From Nonomuraea solani (GTDB lineage: Bacteria > Actinomycetota > Actinomycetes > Streptosporangiales > Streptosporangiaceae), in NCBI RefSeq assembly GCF_900108335.1, contig NZ_FNVT01000005.1:124001-188000 (forward strand): a stretch of 64,000 nucleotides of DNA, in the 5' to 3' direction. A program made the position numbers and the translations under genes. The notes under the pieces were generated by a model. It ran no database searches. It had not been told where the DNA came from and saw only the letters and a list, made by a program, of their open reading frames with translations. Within the stretch, counting starts at the first letter, position 1. Each line of letters begins with the position of its first letter. Shown piece after piece: positions 25,402-34,435 of the stretch.

Positions 25402-26040
25402 CGGAGAGCTGAAGGCAGAGGCGGCCGCATAGCCAGAGAGTTGACAGGTAGAAGCGGCCGCATAGCCAGAGAGTTGGCAGGCGGAAGCGGCCGCATAGCC
25501 GGATAGACGGCGAACGGCGGCCGCCCACATCCAGAGCCCCCGCCACCAGGACAGCACGGCCCCACAGGGAAACGCGCTCATGGCAAGGCGAGGGCACGGT
25601 CGTGGCAACGTGCACACAATGGGGCGCAGGCGTGACGGTGGGGAGCGGTTCCACGACAGGGCGCGGGCGTGGCTGCGGACGCGAACACCCCACCGTGGCA
25701 CAGCGCACGGGCACGGCGCACGGCGCACGGCGCGGCGGCCGGGGCGCGGCGCGGAAGTGGCTGCGGGGAACGGAGCCGGAGGCCGAAGCGGTCGCGAAGC
25801 CAGAACTGGAAGATCGGAGTGCCGCACCGACCAGAGCCCAGGGGTCGAGGGCGGCCACACCGACCAACGCCCAGGGTCGAAGCAGCCGCACCGACCAACG
25901 CCCAGGGTCGAAGCAGCCGCACCGGCTTGGACCCAAACATCGGAGCGGCCGCAGCGACCAGGACCCACGCATCGGAGCGGCCGCAGCGACCAGGACCCAT
26001 GCCTCGAAGTGGCCACACCAATCCGAAGCCACGGTCGGAG
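25390..26040. repeat. Tandem-repeat region with 30-33-bp units around GCGGCCGC
   Basis: Units containing G(C/T)GGCCGCATA start at 25390 (inside the kinase's last codons), 25421, 25454, 25487 and 25517. After about 300 bp without clear repeats a second array with units containing ACCGACCA or AGCGACCA starts near 25826, 25859, 25890, 25921, 25953 and 25985; two adjacent 31-bp copies are identical. The two arrays share AGCGGCCGCA. The arginine-rich open frames crossing this 750-bp gap look non-coding; nothing else was found. Confidence 0.8.
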
Positions 26041-26149
26041 GGGTCGCGTCGACACCATGTTCCTGAAGCCGGAGCGGTCATGCCAGGCAGGAGAACGGCC
26101 CGAGGCGGGGACCTCAAGGCATGAGCCCGAGGTGGGAGCCGTTGTTCGG

Positions 26150-26683
26150 TTATGGGGCAGGGGTTTCGAGGGTGGTGATGGTCGCGTGGAGCCAGGAGAG
26201 CTCGGCCTCGCTGGTGGCGTGGGCGATGGTGAGCAGGCCCTGCCTGAACGGGTCGCCGAACTCCTCGGCCCCCATCGGCCGGTCCCCGTCGTAGAAGAAA
26301 CTGGTCGGCTCCTCCAGGAACGCGAGGCGCCGCCGCAACACCGCCGCCTGATCCTCGGGCGTCTCCAGGTGGCGGAGGAACGCCAGCAGGGTGAACCACC
26401 GGTTCTCGTCGCTGATGTCCAGCTCGTCCGGCTCCCGCAGCCGTCGTTCCAGATCGGCGCGTCCCTCTGGGGTCAGGTAGAGGACGCGCCGGGGTGCGGC
26501 GGCCAGGCCGGGCTCGTCTTTTCTGGTCACCCAGCCGGCGGTGGCCATGCGTTTGATCGCCGGGTAGAGCGTCCCGTCGGCCACCGGGCGTACGTGTCCC
26601 ATCAGTGCCGCCACCCGCCGTCGCAGGTCGTAACCGTGTAACGGCCGGTCTCTGAGGAACCCGAGTATCGCCAACTCCAGCAT
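26150..26683 (-). CDS. PadR-family transcriptional regulator
   Basis: 177 residues. PadR winged helix at the N-terminus (MLELAILGFLRDRPLHGYDLRRRV, GTLYPAIKRMATAGWV), followed by a helical Vir-like C-terminal dimerisation half. It is divergent from an alpha/beta-hydrolase gene across a 57-bp AT-rich gap and probably represses it, itself or both. Its effector is unknown; PadR proteins commonly respond to phenolic or lipophilic compounds. Confidence 0.9.
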   Translation of the reverse strand: MLELAILGFLRDRPLHGYDLRRRVAALMGHVRPVADGTLYPAIKRMATAGWVTRKDEPGLAAAPRRVLYLTPEGRADLERRLREPDELDISDENRWFTLLAFLRHLETPEDQAAVLRRRLAFLEEPTSFFYDGDRPMGAEEFGDPFRQGLLTIAHATSEAELSWLHATITTLETPAP

Positions 26684-26703
26684 GGTTCAAGCATACCTCG
26701 GAG

Positions 26704-26728
26704 CCGATATATATTTATCCCGATATAG
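26704..26728. promoter_or_regulatory. AT-rich divergent promoter/operator of PadR and hydrolase
   Basis: The sequence CCGATATATATTTATCCCGATATAG contains CCGATATA twice, 17 bases apart, in an otherwise GC-rich region and lies between the two divergent starts. ATAT-rich sites of this kind are typical PadR operators. The hydrolase ribosome-binding site AAGGAG (26729-26734) follows at once. Confidence 0.45.
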
Positions 26729-26740
26729 AAGGAGCCCGTT

Positions 26741-27502
26741 ATGCACGATGCCATCGTTCACCCCGGCGGTGCTCGCATGCGCTGGGTGGAGTTGCCCGGC
26801 GCGGCGCCGGCCCGCGTCTACGTCCACGGCCTCGGTGCCACCTCGGCCCCCTACTACGCCGCGGTCGCCGCTCATCCTCTGCTGCCGCGCCGCCGTTCGC
26901 TCCTGATCGACCTGCTCGGGTTCGGCATCAGCGACTGTCCCGAGGACTTCACCTACACCCTGGAGGCGCACGCCGACGCCCTGGCCGAGGCGCTGCGCAA
27001 GGCCGGGGTCGCGGGGGCGTCTGTGATTGCGCACAGCATGGGCGGCGCGGTGGCGATCGACCTGGCCGCCCGCCATCCCGAACTGGTCGCCGGCCTGATC
27101 CTGGTGGACGCCAACCTCGACCCCTATTCCCCGGCCCTCGTCCTGCCGGGAGGCAGCGGCATCGCCTCCTACACCGAGGAGGAGTTCGTGGCGGAGGGCT
27201 GGAAGGAGGTACGCGACCGGGTGGGCCCGCACTGGTGGTCCACGATGCGCCTGGCGGACCTGCGCGGCCTGCACCGTACGGCGGCCGGCCTGGCCAAGGG
27301 CACCACGCCCCCGATGCGCGAACTCCTGATGGGCCTGCCGATCCCCCGCGCCTATCTGCATCCGGTGGACACCGAGCCCCAGGCGGCGGACGGGCTGCGG
27401 GCGGCGGGTGTCGAGGTGCTGGCCGTCCCCGAGTCGGGCCACAACATCATGCTGGACAACCCCGAGGCGTTCGTCCACGCACTCCTCCCCCGCCTCCCCT
27501 GA
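26741..27502 (+). CDS. Alpha/beta-hydrolase
   Basis: 253 residues. RVYVHGLGATSAPYY gives the oxyanion segment, ASVIAHSMGGAVAID the Ser nucleophile, YLHPVDTEPQ the likely acid and VPESGHNIMLDNP the catalytic His. No signal peptide, so cytoplasmic. Substrate unknown, perhaps an ester or lactone sensed by the divergent PadR regulator. AAGGAG lies 6 bases before the ATG. Confidence 0.86.
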   Translation: MHDAIVHPGGARMRWVELPGAAPARVYVHGLGATSAPYYAAVAAHPLLPRRRSLLIDLLGFGISDCPEDFTYTLEAHADALAEALRKAGVAGASVIAHSMGGAVAIDLAARHPELVAGLILVDANLDPYSPALVLPGGSGIASYTEEEFVAEGWKEVRDRVGPHWWSTMRLADLRGLHRTAAGLAKGTTPPMRELLMGLPIPRAYLHPVDTEPQAADGLRAAGVEVLAVPESGHNIMLDNPEAFVHALLPRLP

Positions 27503-27815
27503 AGTCCTTGCGGCCACTTCCCGCGAGGCCGCCCATTCTGAAGGGGCCGCCCGTTTGAAGGGCCGCCTGCCCATGAGGGCGCCCGCCTTTGAGGTCGGCT
27601 GCCCCGAGTCCGTCCGGTTGTGAGGCCGCCCGCCCATGAGGCCACCTGGCCTCAGGCCACCCGCCCTTGGGGCCGCTCGCTTTGAGGCCAGTTGCCCTGA
27701 GTCCGGCCGGCGTGAGGCTGCATGCTCTGAGACCGCCCGTGCTTGAGGTCGCCTCCGCCGAGGCCACCTGCCCTGGATCCGCCCCCCTTGAGGCTGCTCG
27801 CACTTGAGGCCCCTG
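27503..27815. repeat. Degenerate 17-18-bp tandem repeats (GAGGCCGCCCGCCC type)
   Basis: The gap between the hydrolase and the PepSY gene is filled with some 17 to 19 imperfect units such as TGAGGCCGCCCGCCCA, best kept at 27620-27700. No start, ribosome-binding site or codon pattern suggests a gene, and each unit tends to bring a TGA. Nothing else was seen here. Confidence 0.7.
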
Positions 27816-27823
27816 GGGTCGGG

Positions 27824-28414
27824 TCAGGTGGTGGTGCCGTTGTTTCGGGTGACGGTGCCGGTGGCCGCGTCGATGGCCACCTCGCGCTTGACGCCGTTGG
27901 AGGTCACCACGTCGGACTCCCACACCGTCCGGCCGGCCTCGCCGTCCAGGTTGAGCTCGGTGATGCGGCCCTCGGGCACGGCGGCCAGGATCTTGTCGGC
28001 CGCCTGCGCGTAGTCGAGCTTGGCCGCGGCGACCCGTTCGCGGTGTTTCGCCTTGTCGGCCGCGTCCTCCCCCTCGGTGGCCGGGCCGCGGACGACCTTG
28101 CCCGCTTGCACGTCCATCTCGTGCTCGGTGCCGTCCCGGCCCACCACCTGGACCTCCCAGAGGGTGCCGTTCTCCTCGGTCTCGATCGAGATGAGCCGGG
28201 AGCCGGGCACCGCCGCCAGGGCGGCCTGGGCGGCGGCCTTGAGGTCGGCCGGGCCGGGGGACGCCGTGGCGCTGCCGGGCGGGGAGGTGGCGGAGGGGGT
28301 GCCGGGGGTCGGGGACGACCACACCGCCAGCCGTTCCATCTCCCGCGCCACGGTGCCGCAACCCCCCGCCAGCAGCGTCGCTCCGACCAGGGTCCCGATG
28401 ATCGTTTTGTTCAT
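27824..28414 (-). CDS. PepSY-domain lipoprotein
   Basis: 196 residues. Signal peptide with lipobox LAGGC, a Ser/Thr/Pro linker, then two PepSY-like domains (about 55-110 and 130-190) with LWEVQVVGRDGTEHEMDVQ and TVWESDVVTSNGVKREVAID. PepSY modules often inhibit proteases or act near the cell wall; this one would be anchored on the outer face of the membrane. It lies 60 bp after uvrB in the same direction but need not be co-transcribed. Confidence 0.8.
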   Translation of the reverse strand: MNKTIIGTLVGATLLAGGCGTVAREMERLAVWSSPTPGTPSATSPPGSATASPGPADLKAAAQAALAAVPGSRLISIETEENGTLWEVQVVGRDGTEHEMDVQAGKVVRGPATEGEDAADKAKHRERVAAAKLDYAQAADKILAAVPEGRITELNLDGEAGRTVWESDVVTSNGVKREVAIDAATGTVTRNNGTTT

Positions 28415-28474
28415 ACCCTGGACGCTGCCCGCCCGCAGGTAAAAGCATTCGCCCAGGTCAGGCGGCGTATAGCC

Positions 28475-30586
28475 CTATTCGACCCCCGCCTCGCGCATGT
28501 CGCGCAGCTCGCGCTTGAGCTCCTTGATCTCGTCGCGCAGCCGGGCGGCCACCTCGAACTGCAGGTCGGCCGCGGACTGGTGCATCTGCTCGGTCAGCGA
28601 CTCGATCAGGGTCTCCATCTGGGCCCGCGGCATCTCGCCCGCGATGGTCTTGGCGTGCTGGCCGGCCTGCCGGGCGGCGAACCCGGGCACGGGCGCCTTG
28701 CCCCGCGACTGCTGCCGGCCGCTGCCGCCGAGCAGCTTGTCGGTGTCGGCGTCCTCGCGCTGCAGCGAGTCGAGGATGTCGGCGATCTTCTTGCGCAGCG
28801 GCTGCGGGTCGATGCCGTTGGCCTCGTTGTAGGCCGTCTGCTTGGCCCGGCGCCGGTTGGTCTCGTCGATCGCCCGCTCCATGGAGGGGGTGACCTTGTC
28901 GGCGTACATGTGGACCTGGCCGGAGACGTTACGGGCGGCGCGGCCGATGGTCTGGATCAGCGACGTCTCGGAGCGCAGGAAGCCCTCCTTGTCGGCGTCG
29001 AGGATCGCCACCAGTGACACCTCGGGCAGGTCGAGGCCCTCGCGCAGCAGGTTGATGCCGACGAGCACGTCGAACTCGCCGGTGCGCAGCTCGCGCAGCA
29101 GCTCGATGCGGCGCAGCGTGTCGACCTCGCTGTGCAGGTAGCGCACCCGGATGCCGAGCTCCAGCAGGTAGTCGGTCAGGTCTTCCGACATCTTCTTGGT
29201 GAGCGTGGTGACCAGGACGCGCTCGTCGCGCTCGGCCCGCTCGCGGATCTCGTGCACCAGGTCGTCGATCTGCCCCTTGGTGGGCTTGACGACGATCTCG
29301 GGGTCGACCAGCCCGGTCGGGCGGATGACCTGCTCGACGACGTCGCCCTTGACCCGGCCCAGCTCGTAGGAGCCGGGCGTGGCCGACAGGTAGACGGTCT
29401 GGCCGATGCGCTCCAGGAACTCCTCCCACTTCAGCGGCCGGTTGTCGAGCGCCGACGGCAGCCGGAAGCCGTGGTCGACCAGGGTGCGCTTGCGGGAGGC
29501 GTCGCCTTCGTACATGGCGCCGATCTGCGGCACGGTCTGGTGGGACTCGTCGAGGACGAGCACGAAGTCTTCGGGGAAGTAGTCGAGCAGCGTGTTGGGC
29601 GCGCTGCCGGGCTCGCGGCCGTCCATGTGGCGCGAGTAGTTTTCGATGCCGGAGCAGGTGCCGATCTGGCGCATCATCTCGATGTCGTACGTCGTGCGCA
29701 TCCGCAGCCGCTGCGCCTCCAGCAGCTTGCCCTGCCGCTCCAGCTCGGCCAGCCGGTCGGCCAGCTCCGCCTCGATGCCCGTGACGGCGGCGGCCATGCG
29801 CTGCTCGCCCGCGACGTAGTGGGAGGCGGGGAAGATGTAGAGCTCCTCGTCCTCGGTGATGACCTCGCCGGTCAGCGGATGCATGGTCGAGAGCTTCTCG
29901 ATCTCGTCGCCGAACATCTCGATGCGGACGGCGAGCTCCTCGTATTTCGGGATGATCTCGATCGTGTCGCCGCGCACCCGGAACGTGCCCCGGGTGAAGG
30001 CCAGGTCGTTGCGTGTGTACTGCATGTCGACCAGGCGGCGCAGGAGCTGGTCGCGGTCGACGTCCATGCCCACGCGCAGGCGGGCCATGCGGTCGACGTA
30101 TTCCTGCGGCGTGCCCAGGCCGTAGATGCAGGAGACGGAGGCGACCACGATCGTGTCACGCCGGGTGAGCAGCGAGTTGGTGGCCGAGTGGCGCAGCCGC
30201 TCGACCTCGTCGTTGATCGAGGAGTCCTTCTCGATATAGGTGTCGCTCTGCGGCACGTAGGCCTCAGGCTGGTAGTAGTCATAGTAGGAGACGAAGTATT
30301 CGACCGCGTTGTTGGGCAGCATCTCGCGCAGCTCGTTGGCGAACTGCGCGGCGAGCGTCTTGTTGGGCTGCATGACCAGCGCGGGCCGCTGCAGCCGCTC
30401 GATCAGCCAGGCGATCGAGGCCGTCTTGCCGGTGCCGGTGGCGCCCAGCAGGACGTTGTCCTTCTCCCCGGCCTTGACGCGGCGCTCCAGCTCGGCGATG
30501 GCCGTGGGCTGGTCGCCAGAGGGAGTCATCTCGGTGACGACCTCGAAGGGCGCCACCTTCCGCTGCAAATCTGTGACCGGACGCAT
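28475..30586 (-). CDS. uvrB: Excinuclease ABC subunit B
   Basis: 703 residues, full length. Walker A GATGTGKT, the beta-hairpin YYDYYQPEAYVPQSD that threads DNA, DESH of helicase motif II, the second helicase lobe ending in IGRAARNVSG, and the C-terminal UVR motif (LRDEIKELKRELRDM) that binds UvrC. It verifies damage in nucleotide-excision repair. In other actinobacteria it lies close to coaE and rpsA; here coaE is about 20 kb away. Confidence 0.97.
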   Translation of the reverse strand: MRPVTDLQRKVAPFEVVTEMTPSGDQPTAIAELERRVKAGEKDNVLLGATGTGKTASIAWLIERLQRPALVMQPNKTLAAQFANELREMLPNNAVEYFVSYYDYYQPEAYVPQSDTYIEKDSSINDEVERLRHSATNSLLTRRDTIVVASVSCIYGLGTPQEYVDRMARLRVGMDVDRDQLLRRLVDMQYTRNDLAFTRGTFRVRGDTIEIIPKYEELAVRIEMFGDEIEKLSTMHPLTGEVITEDEELYIFPASHYVAGEQRMAAAVTGIEAELADRLAELERQGKLLEAQRLRMRTTYDIEMMRQIGTCSGIENYSRHMDGREPGSAPNTLLDYFPEDFVLVLDESHQTVPQIGAMYEGDASRKRTLVDHGFRLPSALDNRPLKWEEFLERIGQTVYLSATPGSYELGRVKGDVVEQVIRPTGLVDPEIVVKPTKGQIDDLVHEIRERAERDERVLVTTLTKKMSEDLTDYLLELGIRVRYLHSEVDTLRRIELLRELRTGEFDVLVGINLLREGLDLPEVSLVAILDADKEGFLRSETSLIQTIGRAARNVSGQVHMYADKVTPSMERAIDETNRRRAKQTAYNEANGIDPQPLRKKIADILDSLQREDADTDKLLGGSGRQQSRGKAPVPGFAARQAGQHAKTIAGEMPRAQMETLIESLTEQMHQSAADLQFEVAARLRDEIKELKRELRDMREAGVE

Positions 30587-30621
30587 GGTGCCACTGTAGG
30601 CGGCCCCACCGACATAATCCG

Positions 30622-30855
30622 TCAGGCCGTACGCTCTCCTATCCGCGGGAACGGGGTCGTGGAGAAGATGACCTCCACGGGCACCTCGAAATGGTCGGCG
30701 ATGCGCAGCGCCAGATAGAGGCTGGGGCTGTATTCGCCGCGTTCGAGATAGCCGATGGTCTGGTAGTGCACTCCCAGGGCGTCGGCCAGCTGCCTGCGGG
30801 TGACGCCGCGTTCGGCCCGCAGGAGTGCGATGCGGTTGTAGACGGTCTCAGACAT
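30622..30855 (-). CDS. Small XRE-type transcriptional regulator
   Basis: 77 residues starting MSETVYNRIALLRAERGVTR; an ATG 21 bases upstream is less likely. Nearly the whole protein is one helix-turn-helix (RRQLADALGVHYQTIGYLERGEYSPSL) with a short tail FEVPVEVIF, the common small regulator linked to ABC-2 exporters. It follows the permease gene in the same direction with 42 bases between and probably controls the exporter operon. Confidence 0.85.
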   Translation of the reverse strand: MSETVYNRIALLRAERGVTRRQLADALGVHYQTIGYLERGEYSPSLYLALRIADHFEVPVEVIFSTTPFPRIGERTA

Positions 30856-30897
30856 CGACACCCATCTTCTCAGCATGACCAGGTGGGAACGGCGGCA

Positions 30898-31752
30898 TCA
30901 GGTGATGCGCTGCATCGCGCGTACCCGGCGCTGCTCCATGGCCGAGCCGGACTCGCGCCTGGCCATCCTGCGCAGGACGGGCGGTGCGAGCAGCAGCGCC
31001 ACCACGGTCCACGCCACCAGAACGGTGAAGGTCAGCGTCGTCCGCCAGGAGCCGCCCAGCTCGGCGGCGGCGGCCGCGTCGGGCAGCATGCCCGAGCGCA
31101 TGGCGAGGCCCAGCCAGTACACCGGGAACGCCTGGGCCAGGCCCTGCATCCAGCCCGCCAGCGCCGAAATGGGATAGAAGATGCCGGAGATGGAGGTCAC
31201 CGCCCCGATGGTGAGCATGGCGATCCCGGTCCCGGACTGCGGGTTGGGCGACAGCGCGCCGATGATCGCGCCCAGCGGGAGCGAGAACAGGATGCCCAGC
31301 ACCGTGACCAGGGCGACGACGAGCCACCCGCCGGGCGGGATCTCCCGTACGGCGGGCACGAGGACGACCCCGGCCACGGCGATCAGGAAGATGCTGGCGA
31401 CCGTGGAGACCGACAGCGAGACCACCCGGCCGACCAGGTAGCCGACCATGCCCTGCGGCAGCGCCTTGGCGCGCAGCAGGGTGCCGTCCTCGCGCTCGAC
31501 GGACAGGGCGCCGATCGCGCCGAGCAGCGAGCCGACGGCGATCATGAGGGCGAGCACGCCGGGCAGCGTGGCGGCGGCCAGGGACACGTTCGTGCCCGGC
31601 ACGGTCGCGTCGCGCTGCAGGTAGAGCACGAGGATGAAGGCCGCGGTGCTGATCACCGTGAACGCCAGGTCCGAGACGCTGGTGAGCTGCTGCTTGAACT
31701 CGATCCAGCCGCGGCTCAGGCCGAGGCGGGCGGCGTGCAGGACGGGGTTCAC
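30898..31752 (-). CDS. ABC-2 type transporter permease
   Basis: 284 residues, about six membrane helices, with VTSISGIFYPISALAGWMQGLAQAFPVYW typical of ABC-2 export permeases. The ATG overlaps the ATPase stop (ATGA at 31749-31752), so the two subunits are made together. The exported compound (drug, lipid or peptide) is not indicated by the sequence. Confidence 0.88.
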   Translation of the reverse strand: MNPVLHAARLGLSRGWIEFKQQLTSVSDLAFTVISTAAFILVLYLQRDATVPGTNVSLAAATLPGVLALMIAVGSLLGAIGALSVEREDGTLLRAKALPQGMVGYLVGRVVSLSVSTVASIFLIAVAGVVLVPAVREIPPGGWLVVALVTVLGILFSLPLGAIIGALSPNPQSGTGIAMLTIGAVTSISGIFYPISALAGWMQGLAQAFPVYWLGLAMRSGMLPDAAAAAELGGSWRTTLTFTVLVAWTVVALLLAPPVLRRMARRESGSAMEQRRVRAMQRIT

Positions 31753-32663
31753 GCTTCCTCCCTCTTCACGATCGTCATGTAGCTGTCCTCCAGCGTGGCC
31801 CGCCGTACCTCCAGGTCGCCGATGTCCCCGCCGTACTGCTCGAACAGGCCGCGTACGAAGCCGGTGGCGTCGTCGGTGGCGTGCACGAAGTGCTCGCCAC
31901 CGCGGCTCCAGCGCACCTGGGCGTCGCGTGAGACCTCGCGGGCCAGCCTGTCGGGGCTGCCGTCGGCGACGATCCGGCCGCCGGCCAGGATGAGGATGCG
32001 GTCGGCCAGCTTCTCCGCCTCGTCCAGGTCGTGCGTGGTGAGCAGGATGGTGGTGTCGTCGAGGTCCGACAGGCGGTGCACCAGGTCGTGGAAGTCGCGC
32101 CTGGCCTGCGGGTCGAAGCCGGCGGTCGGCTCGTCGAGGAAGAGCAGCTCCGGCCGGCCGACGATGCCGATGGCGACGTCGAGGCGGCGCCGCTGGCCGC
32201 CCGACAGCCGGTTGATGCGCTGGCCGGCGTGCTCGGTGAGCCCGACCGCCGCGATCAGCTCGGCGGTGTCGAAGGGCCGCCGCTCCGGGAGCGCGTACGG
32301 CTCGTAGTAGCGGCTCAGATGGTGCAGCAACTGATGCACCCGCCAGCGCCCGTGGTCGCGCCAGGACTGCAGCACCACCCCGAGGCGGGCCCGCCAGCGC
32401 TCGCCACCGCGGGCCGGCTCGGTGCCGAGCACCCGCACGTGCCCGTCCGACGGCTTCCTGAAGCCCTCCAGGATCTCGATCGTGGTGGTCTTGCCGGCCC
32501 CGTTGGGCCCGAGTAAGGCGATCACCTCACCGGGCTCGATCGTGAAGTCGACACCCCGCAGGACCTGCTTCTGCCCGTAGGCCATCCGCAGGCCGTTCAC
32601 CTCGATCGCGACCCCCGCTTTGGCGTCTTTTACGTCGTCCAACGCCTCTCTTGCCACCGCCAT
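31749..32663 (-). CDS. ABC transporter ATP-binding protein (export type)
   Basis: 304 residues from the ATG at 32663, which has GGAGGATCA directly before it; a longer frame to 32759 would run through the repeat operator. Walker A LLGPNGAGKTTTIE, signature LSGGQRRRLDVAIG, Walker B LLFLDEPTAGFD and H-loop TTHDLDEAEKLAD are all intact, and a C-terminal DrrA-like extension follows. Pairs with the ABC-2 permease. Confidence 0.93.
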   Translation of the reverse strand: MAVAREALDDVKDAKAGVAIEVNGLRMAYGQKQVLRGVDFTIEPGEVIALLGPNGAGKTTTIEILEGFRKPSDGHVRVLGTEPARGGERWRARLGVVLQSWRDHGRWRVHQLLHHLSRYYEPYALPERRPFDTAELIAAVGLTEHAGQRINRLSGGQRRRLDVAIGIVGRPELLFLDEPTAGFDPQARRDFHDLVHRLSDLDDTTILLTTHDLDEAEKLADRILILAGGRIVADGSPDRLAREVSRDAQVRWSRGGEHFVHATDDATGFVRGLFEQYGGDIGDLEVRRATLEDSYMTIVKREEA

Positions 32664-32674
32664 TGATCCTCCAA

Positions 32675-32710
32675 GTAGTAGGTCTACTACATCAATAGCA
32701 CACCTACTAC
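32675..32710 (-). promoter_or_regulatory. Repeated GTAGTAG/CTACTAC operator ahead of the ABC exporter
   Basis: GTAGTAG (32675-32681) and CTACTAC (32684-32690) form a 7-bp inverted repeat with a 2-base centre; another CTACTAC stands at 32704-32710. The cluster lies between the ATPase ribosome-binding site and its presumed promoter, in the AT-rich gap to the SPFH gene, so it is a likely regulator binding site. Confidence 0.55.
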
Positions 32711-32803
32711 AAAGAACAATAGATATGTGACATCCCGTTGCAAGCGAACAGTAAGTCACACCCGATACGGTCGGATTCGCCTGTAGCGGAAAAGGAAGGT
32801 TTC

Positions 32804-34435
32804 ATGTCACGTCCCAGAGAGGCACTCATCCAGGCAGGTCAGGGCATAGCCCAAGCGGTCGCCCAAGGGGGTGATGTACGGCAGGCGATGGGACAGGCCA
32901 TGGGGCAGGCGATGGACCAGGCCGGCCAGTTCTCGGGCCAGTTCGCCGGCCAGGCCCGCGGCTTCGCGCTGAACCCCCACGACTTCGCCGCGGCCCGCGA
33001 CGGCGGCGCCTCCATCGGCACCCTCATCGAGGCCAGGACGGCGTCGCTCAACGAGGCCGGCGAGATCGTCAACCGCAGCTTCGCCGAGAACGGCATGCAC
33101 GTCATCTCCCCGGTGGTGATCCCCAAGGGCAGCACCGCCAAGGTGATCGTGCCGCTGGGCATCCTCGTGCTGCTCGGCCTCATCGGCGCGCTCGGCAACG
33201 TCATCCCGAGTGCGGAGGTGGTCTTCGGGCCGCACTACTGGGTGGTGCTCGTCCTGGCCGCGGCGTTCCTGTGGTGGCGGCGCAGCGTGGTGATGGTGCC
33301 CGAGGGCTGCAAGGCCCTGATCACCCAGTTCGGCAAGCTGGTGCACATCGCGGACCCGGGCCGGGTGACGCTGTTCAACCCGTGGAAGCGGGTCAGCTAC
33401 ATCGTCAACACCACGCGCGAATACCCGTTCAACGCGCCGATCAGCGAGGCCCCCACCCAGCAGGGCGTCAAGGCCAGCGTGGACCTGTTCCTGCAGTTCA
33501 GGATCGAGAACCCGGCGGAGTTCATCTTCGTGCTCGGCTCGGTCAGCGGCTTCCAGTCCAAGCTCCAGAACGCCATCAGCGAGGTCACCCGCTCCCTGAT
33601 CTACGCCCAGCGGGCCGAGGACATCTACGACCTGGTGGGCGAGAGCACGCTCGGCATGCTGGAGAGCCTCAACCAGCAGTTCCTGCCCGCCGTACGGCTC
33701 ACCGACGTGAACATCACCCACGCCGAGCCGTCCAGCCAGGAATACCGCATGGACCTGGCCGCGCCCGAGATGGTGCGCGTCGCCAAGGAGGCCTACACCT
33801 ACGAGTACGAGCTCCAGCTTCGCAAGGAGCAGAACGAGGGCGACCTCATCAAGGAGCTGGCCGGGCTCCAGGAGACGCTGAGCGCCATCCAGGCCGAGAT
33901 CGCCGGCTACCAGGCCCGCATGGACACCGCGCTCGAACGCGCCAGCCACCAGGCCACGGCGCAGGCCAGGCAGCGCCTGGTCGAGGCCGAGTCCACGGCC
34001 AACGCCAACTCCGCGCTCCTGGAGGCGCAGGCGCTGGACATCAGGGCGCTGTCGGCCGCGGAGGCGCCCGAGATCCTCGACTACCGCTTCCAGCAGGACC
34101 TGCTGGCCAAGCTGGAGTCGGTCGCCACCAGGCTGCCGCAGGTGGTGCAGGTCGGCGAGCACACCGACATCGACTTCCTGGCCCTGGCCCGGCAGCTCGT
34201 GGGCGGCGAGGGCGCGGAGCTGTTCTCCGCCGACGACATGGCCGCCATCCGCGGCAGGCTCGACGTGATCGCCACTCGCGTGCGCGACCGCGAGGACGAG
34301 ATCGCCGCGCTGCTCAAGAAGGCCGTCGCCGACGTGACCGAGGCCCCGGCGACGCCGGAGCCCGACTCCGATCTGGAGTCGACCGTCGAGCGGCTGCTGC
34401 CGGGCGGGAAGCACCACGGACAGGGTGAGGGCTGA
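32804..34435 (+). CDS. SPFH/Band 7 membrane protein 1
   Basis: 543 residues from the ATG with AAGGAAGG upstream. The N-terminus repeats GQAMGQAMGQAMDQAGQ; two membrane helices follow (about 110-135 and 145-165), then an SPFH domain (VPEGCKALITQFGKLVHI to SLIYAQRAEDIYD) and a long Ala/Glu-rich coiled coil (AQARQRLVEAESTANANSALLE). Such proteins form large oligomers organising membrane domains. It overlaps SPFH protein 2 by one base (TGATG), so they are probably made together. Confidence 0.82.
   Translation: MSRPREALIQAGQGIAQAVAQGGDVRQAMGQAMGQAMDQAGQFSGQFAGQARGFALNPHDFAAARDGGASIGTLIEARTASLNEAGEIVNRSFAENGMHVISPVVIPKGSTAKVIVPLGILVLLGLIGALGNVIPSAEVVFGPHYWVVLVLAAAFLWWRRSVVMVPEGCKALITQFGKLVHIADPGRVTLFNPWKRVSYIVNTTREYPFNAPISEAPTQQGVKASVDLFLQFRIENPAEFIFVLGSVSGFQSKLQNAISEVTRSLIYAQRAEDIYDLVGESTLGMLESLNQQFLPAVRLTDVNITHAEPSSQEYRMDLAAPEMVRVAKEAYTYEYELQLRKEQNEGDLIKELAGLQETLSAIQAEIAGYQARMDTALERASHQATAQARQRLVEAESTANANSALLEAQALDIRALSAAEAPEILDYRFQQDLLAKLESVATRLPQVVQVGEHTDIDFLALARQLVGGEGAELFSADDMAAIRGRLDVIATRVRDREDEIAALLKKAVADVTEAPATPEPDSDLESTVERLLPGGKHHGQGEG

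Noticed and set aside
25580..26641. 353-residue Arg/Gly-rich plus-strand frame
   Set aside because: It covers a repeat array and antisense of the PadR gene; composition is that of random GC-rich DNA.
24065..27815. Possible CRISPR arrays
   Set aside because: Units are contiguous tandem repeats without unique spacers and no cas genes lie nearby.
27447..28448. 333-residue minus-strand frame over the PepSY gene
   Set aside because: A shifted frame of the lipoprotein and of the 17-18-bp repeats; the lipobox and PepSY domains are in the other frame.
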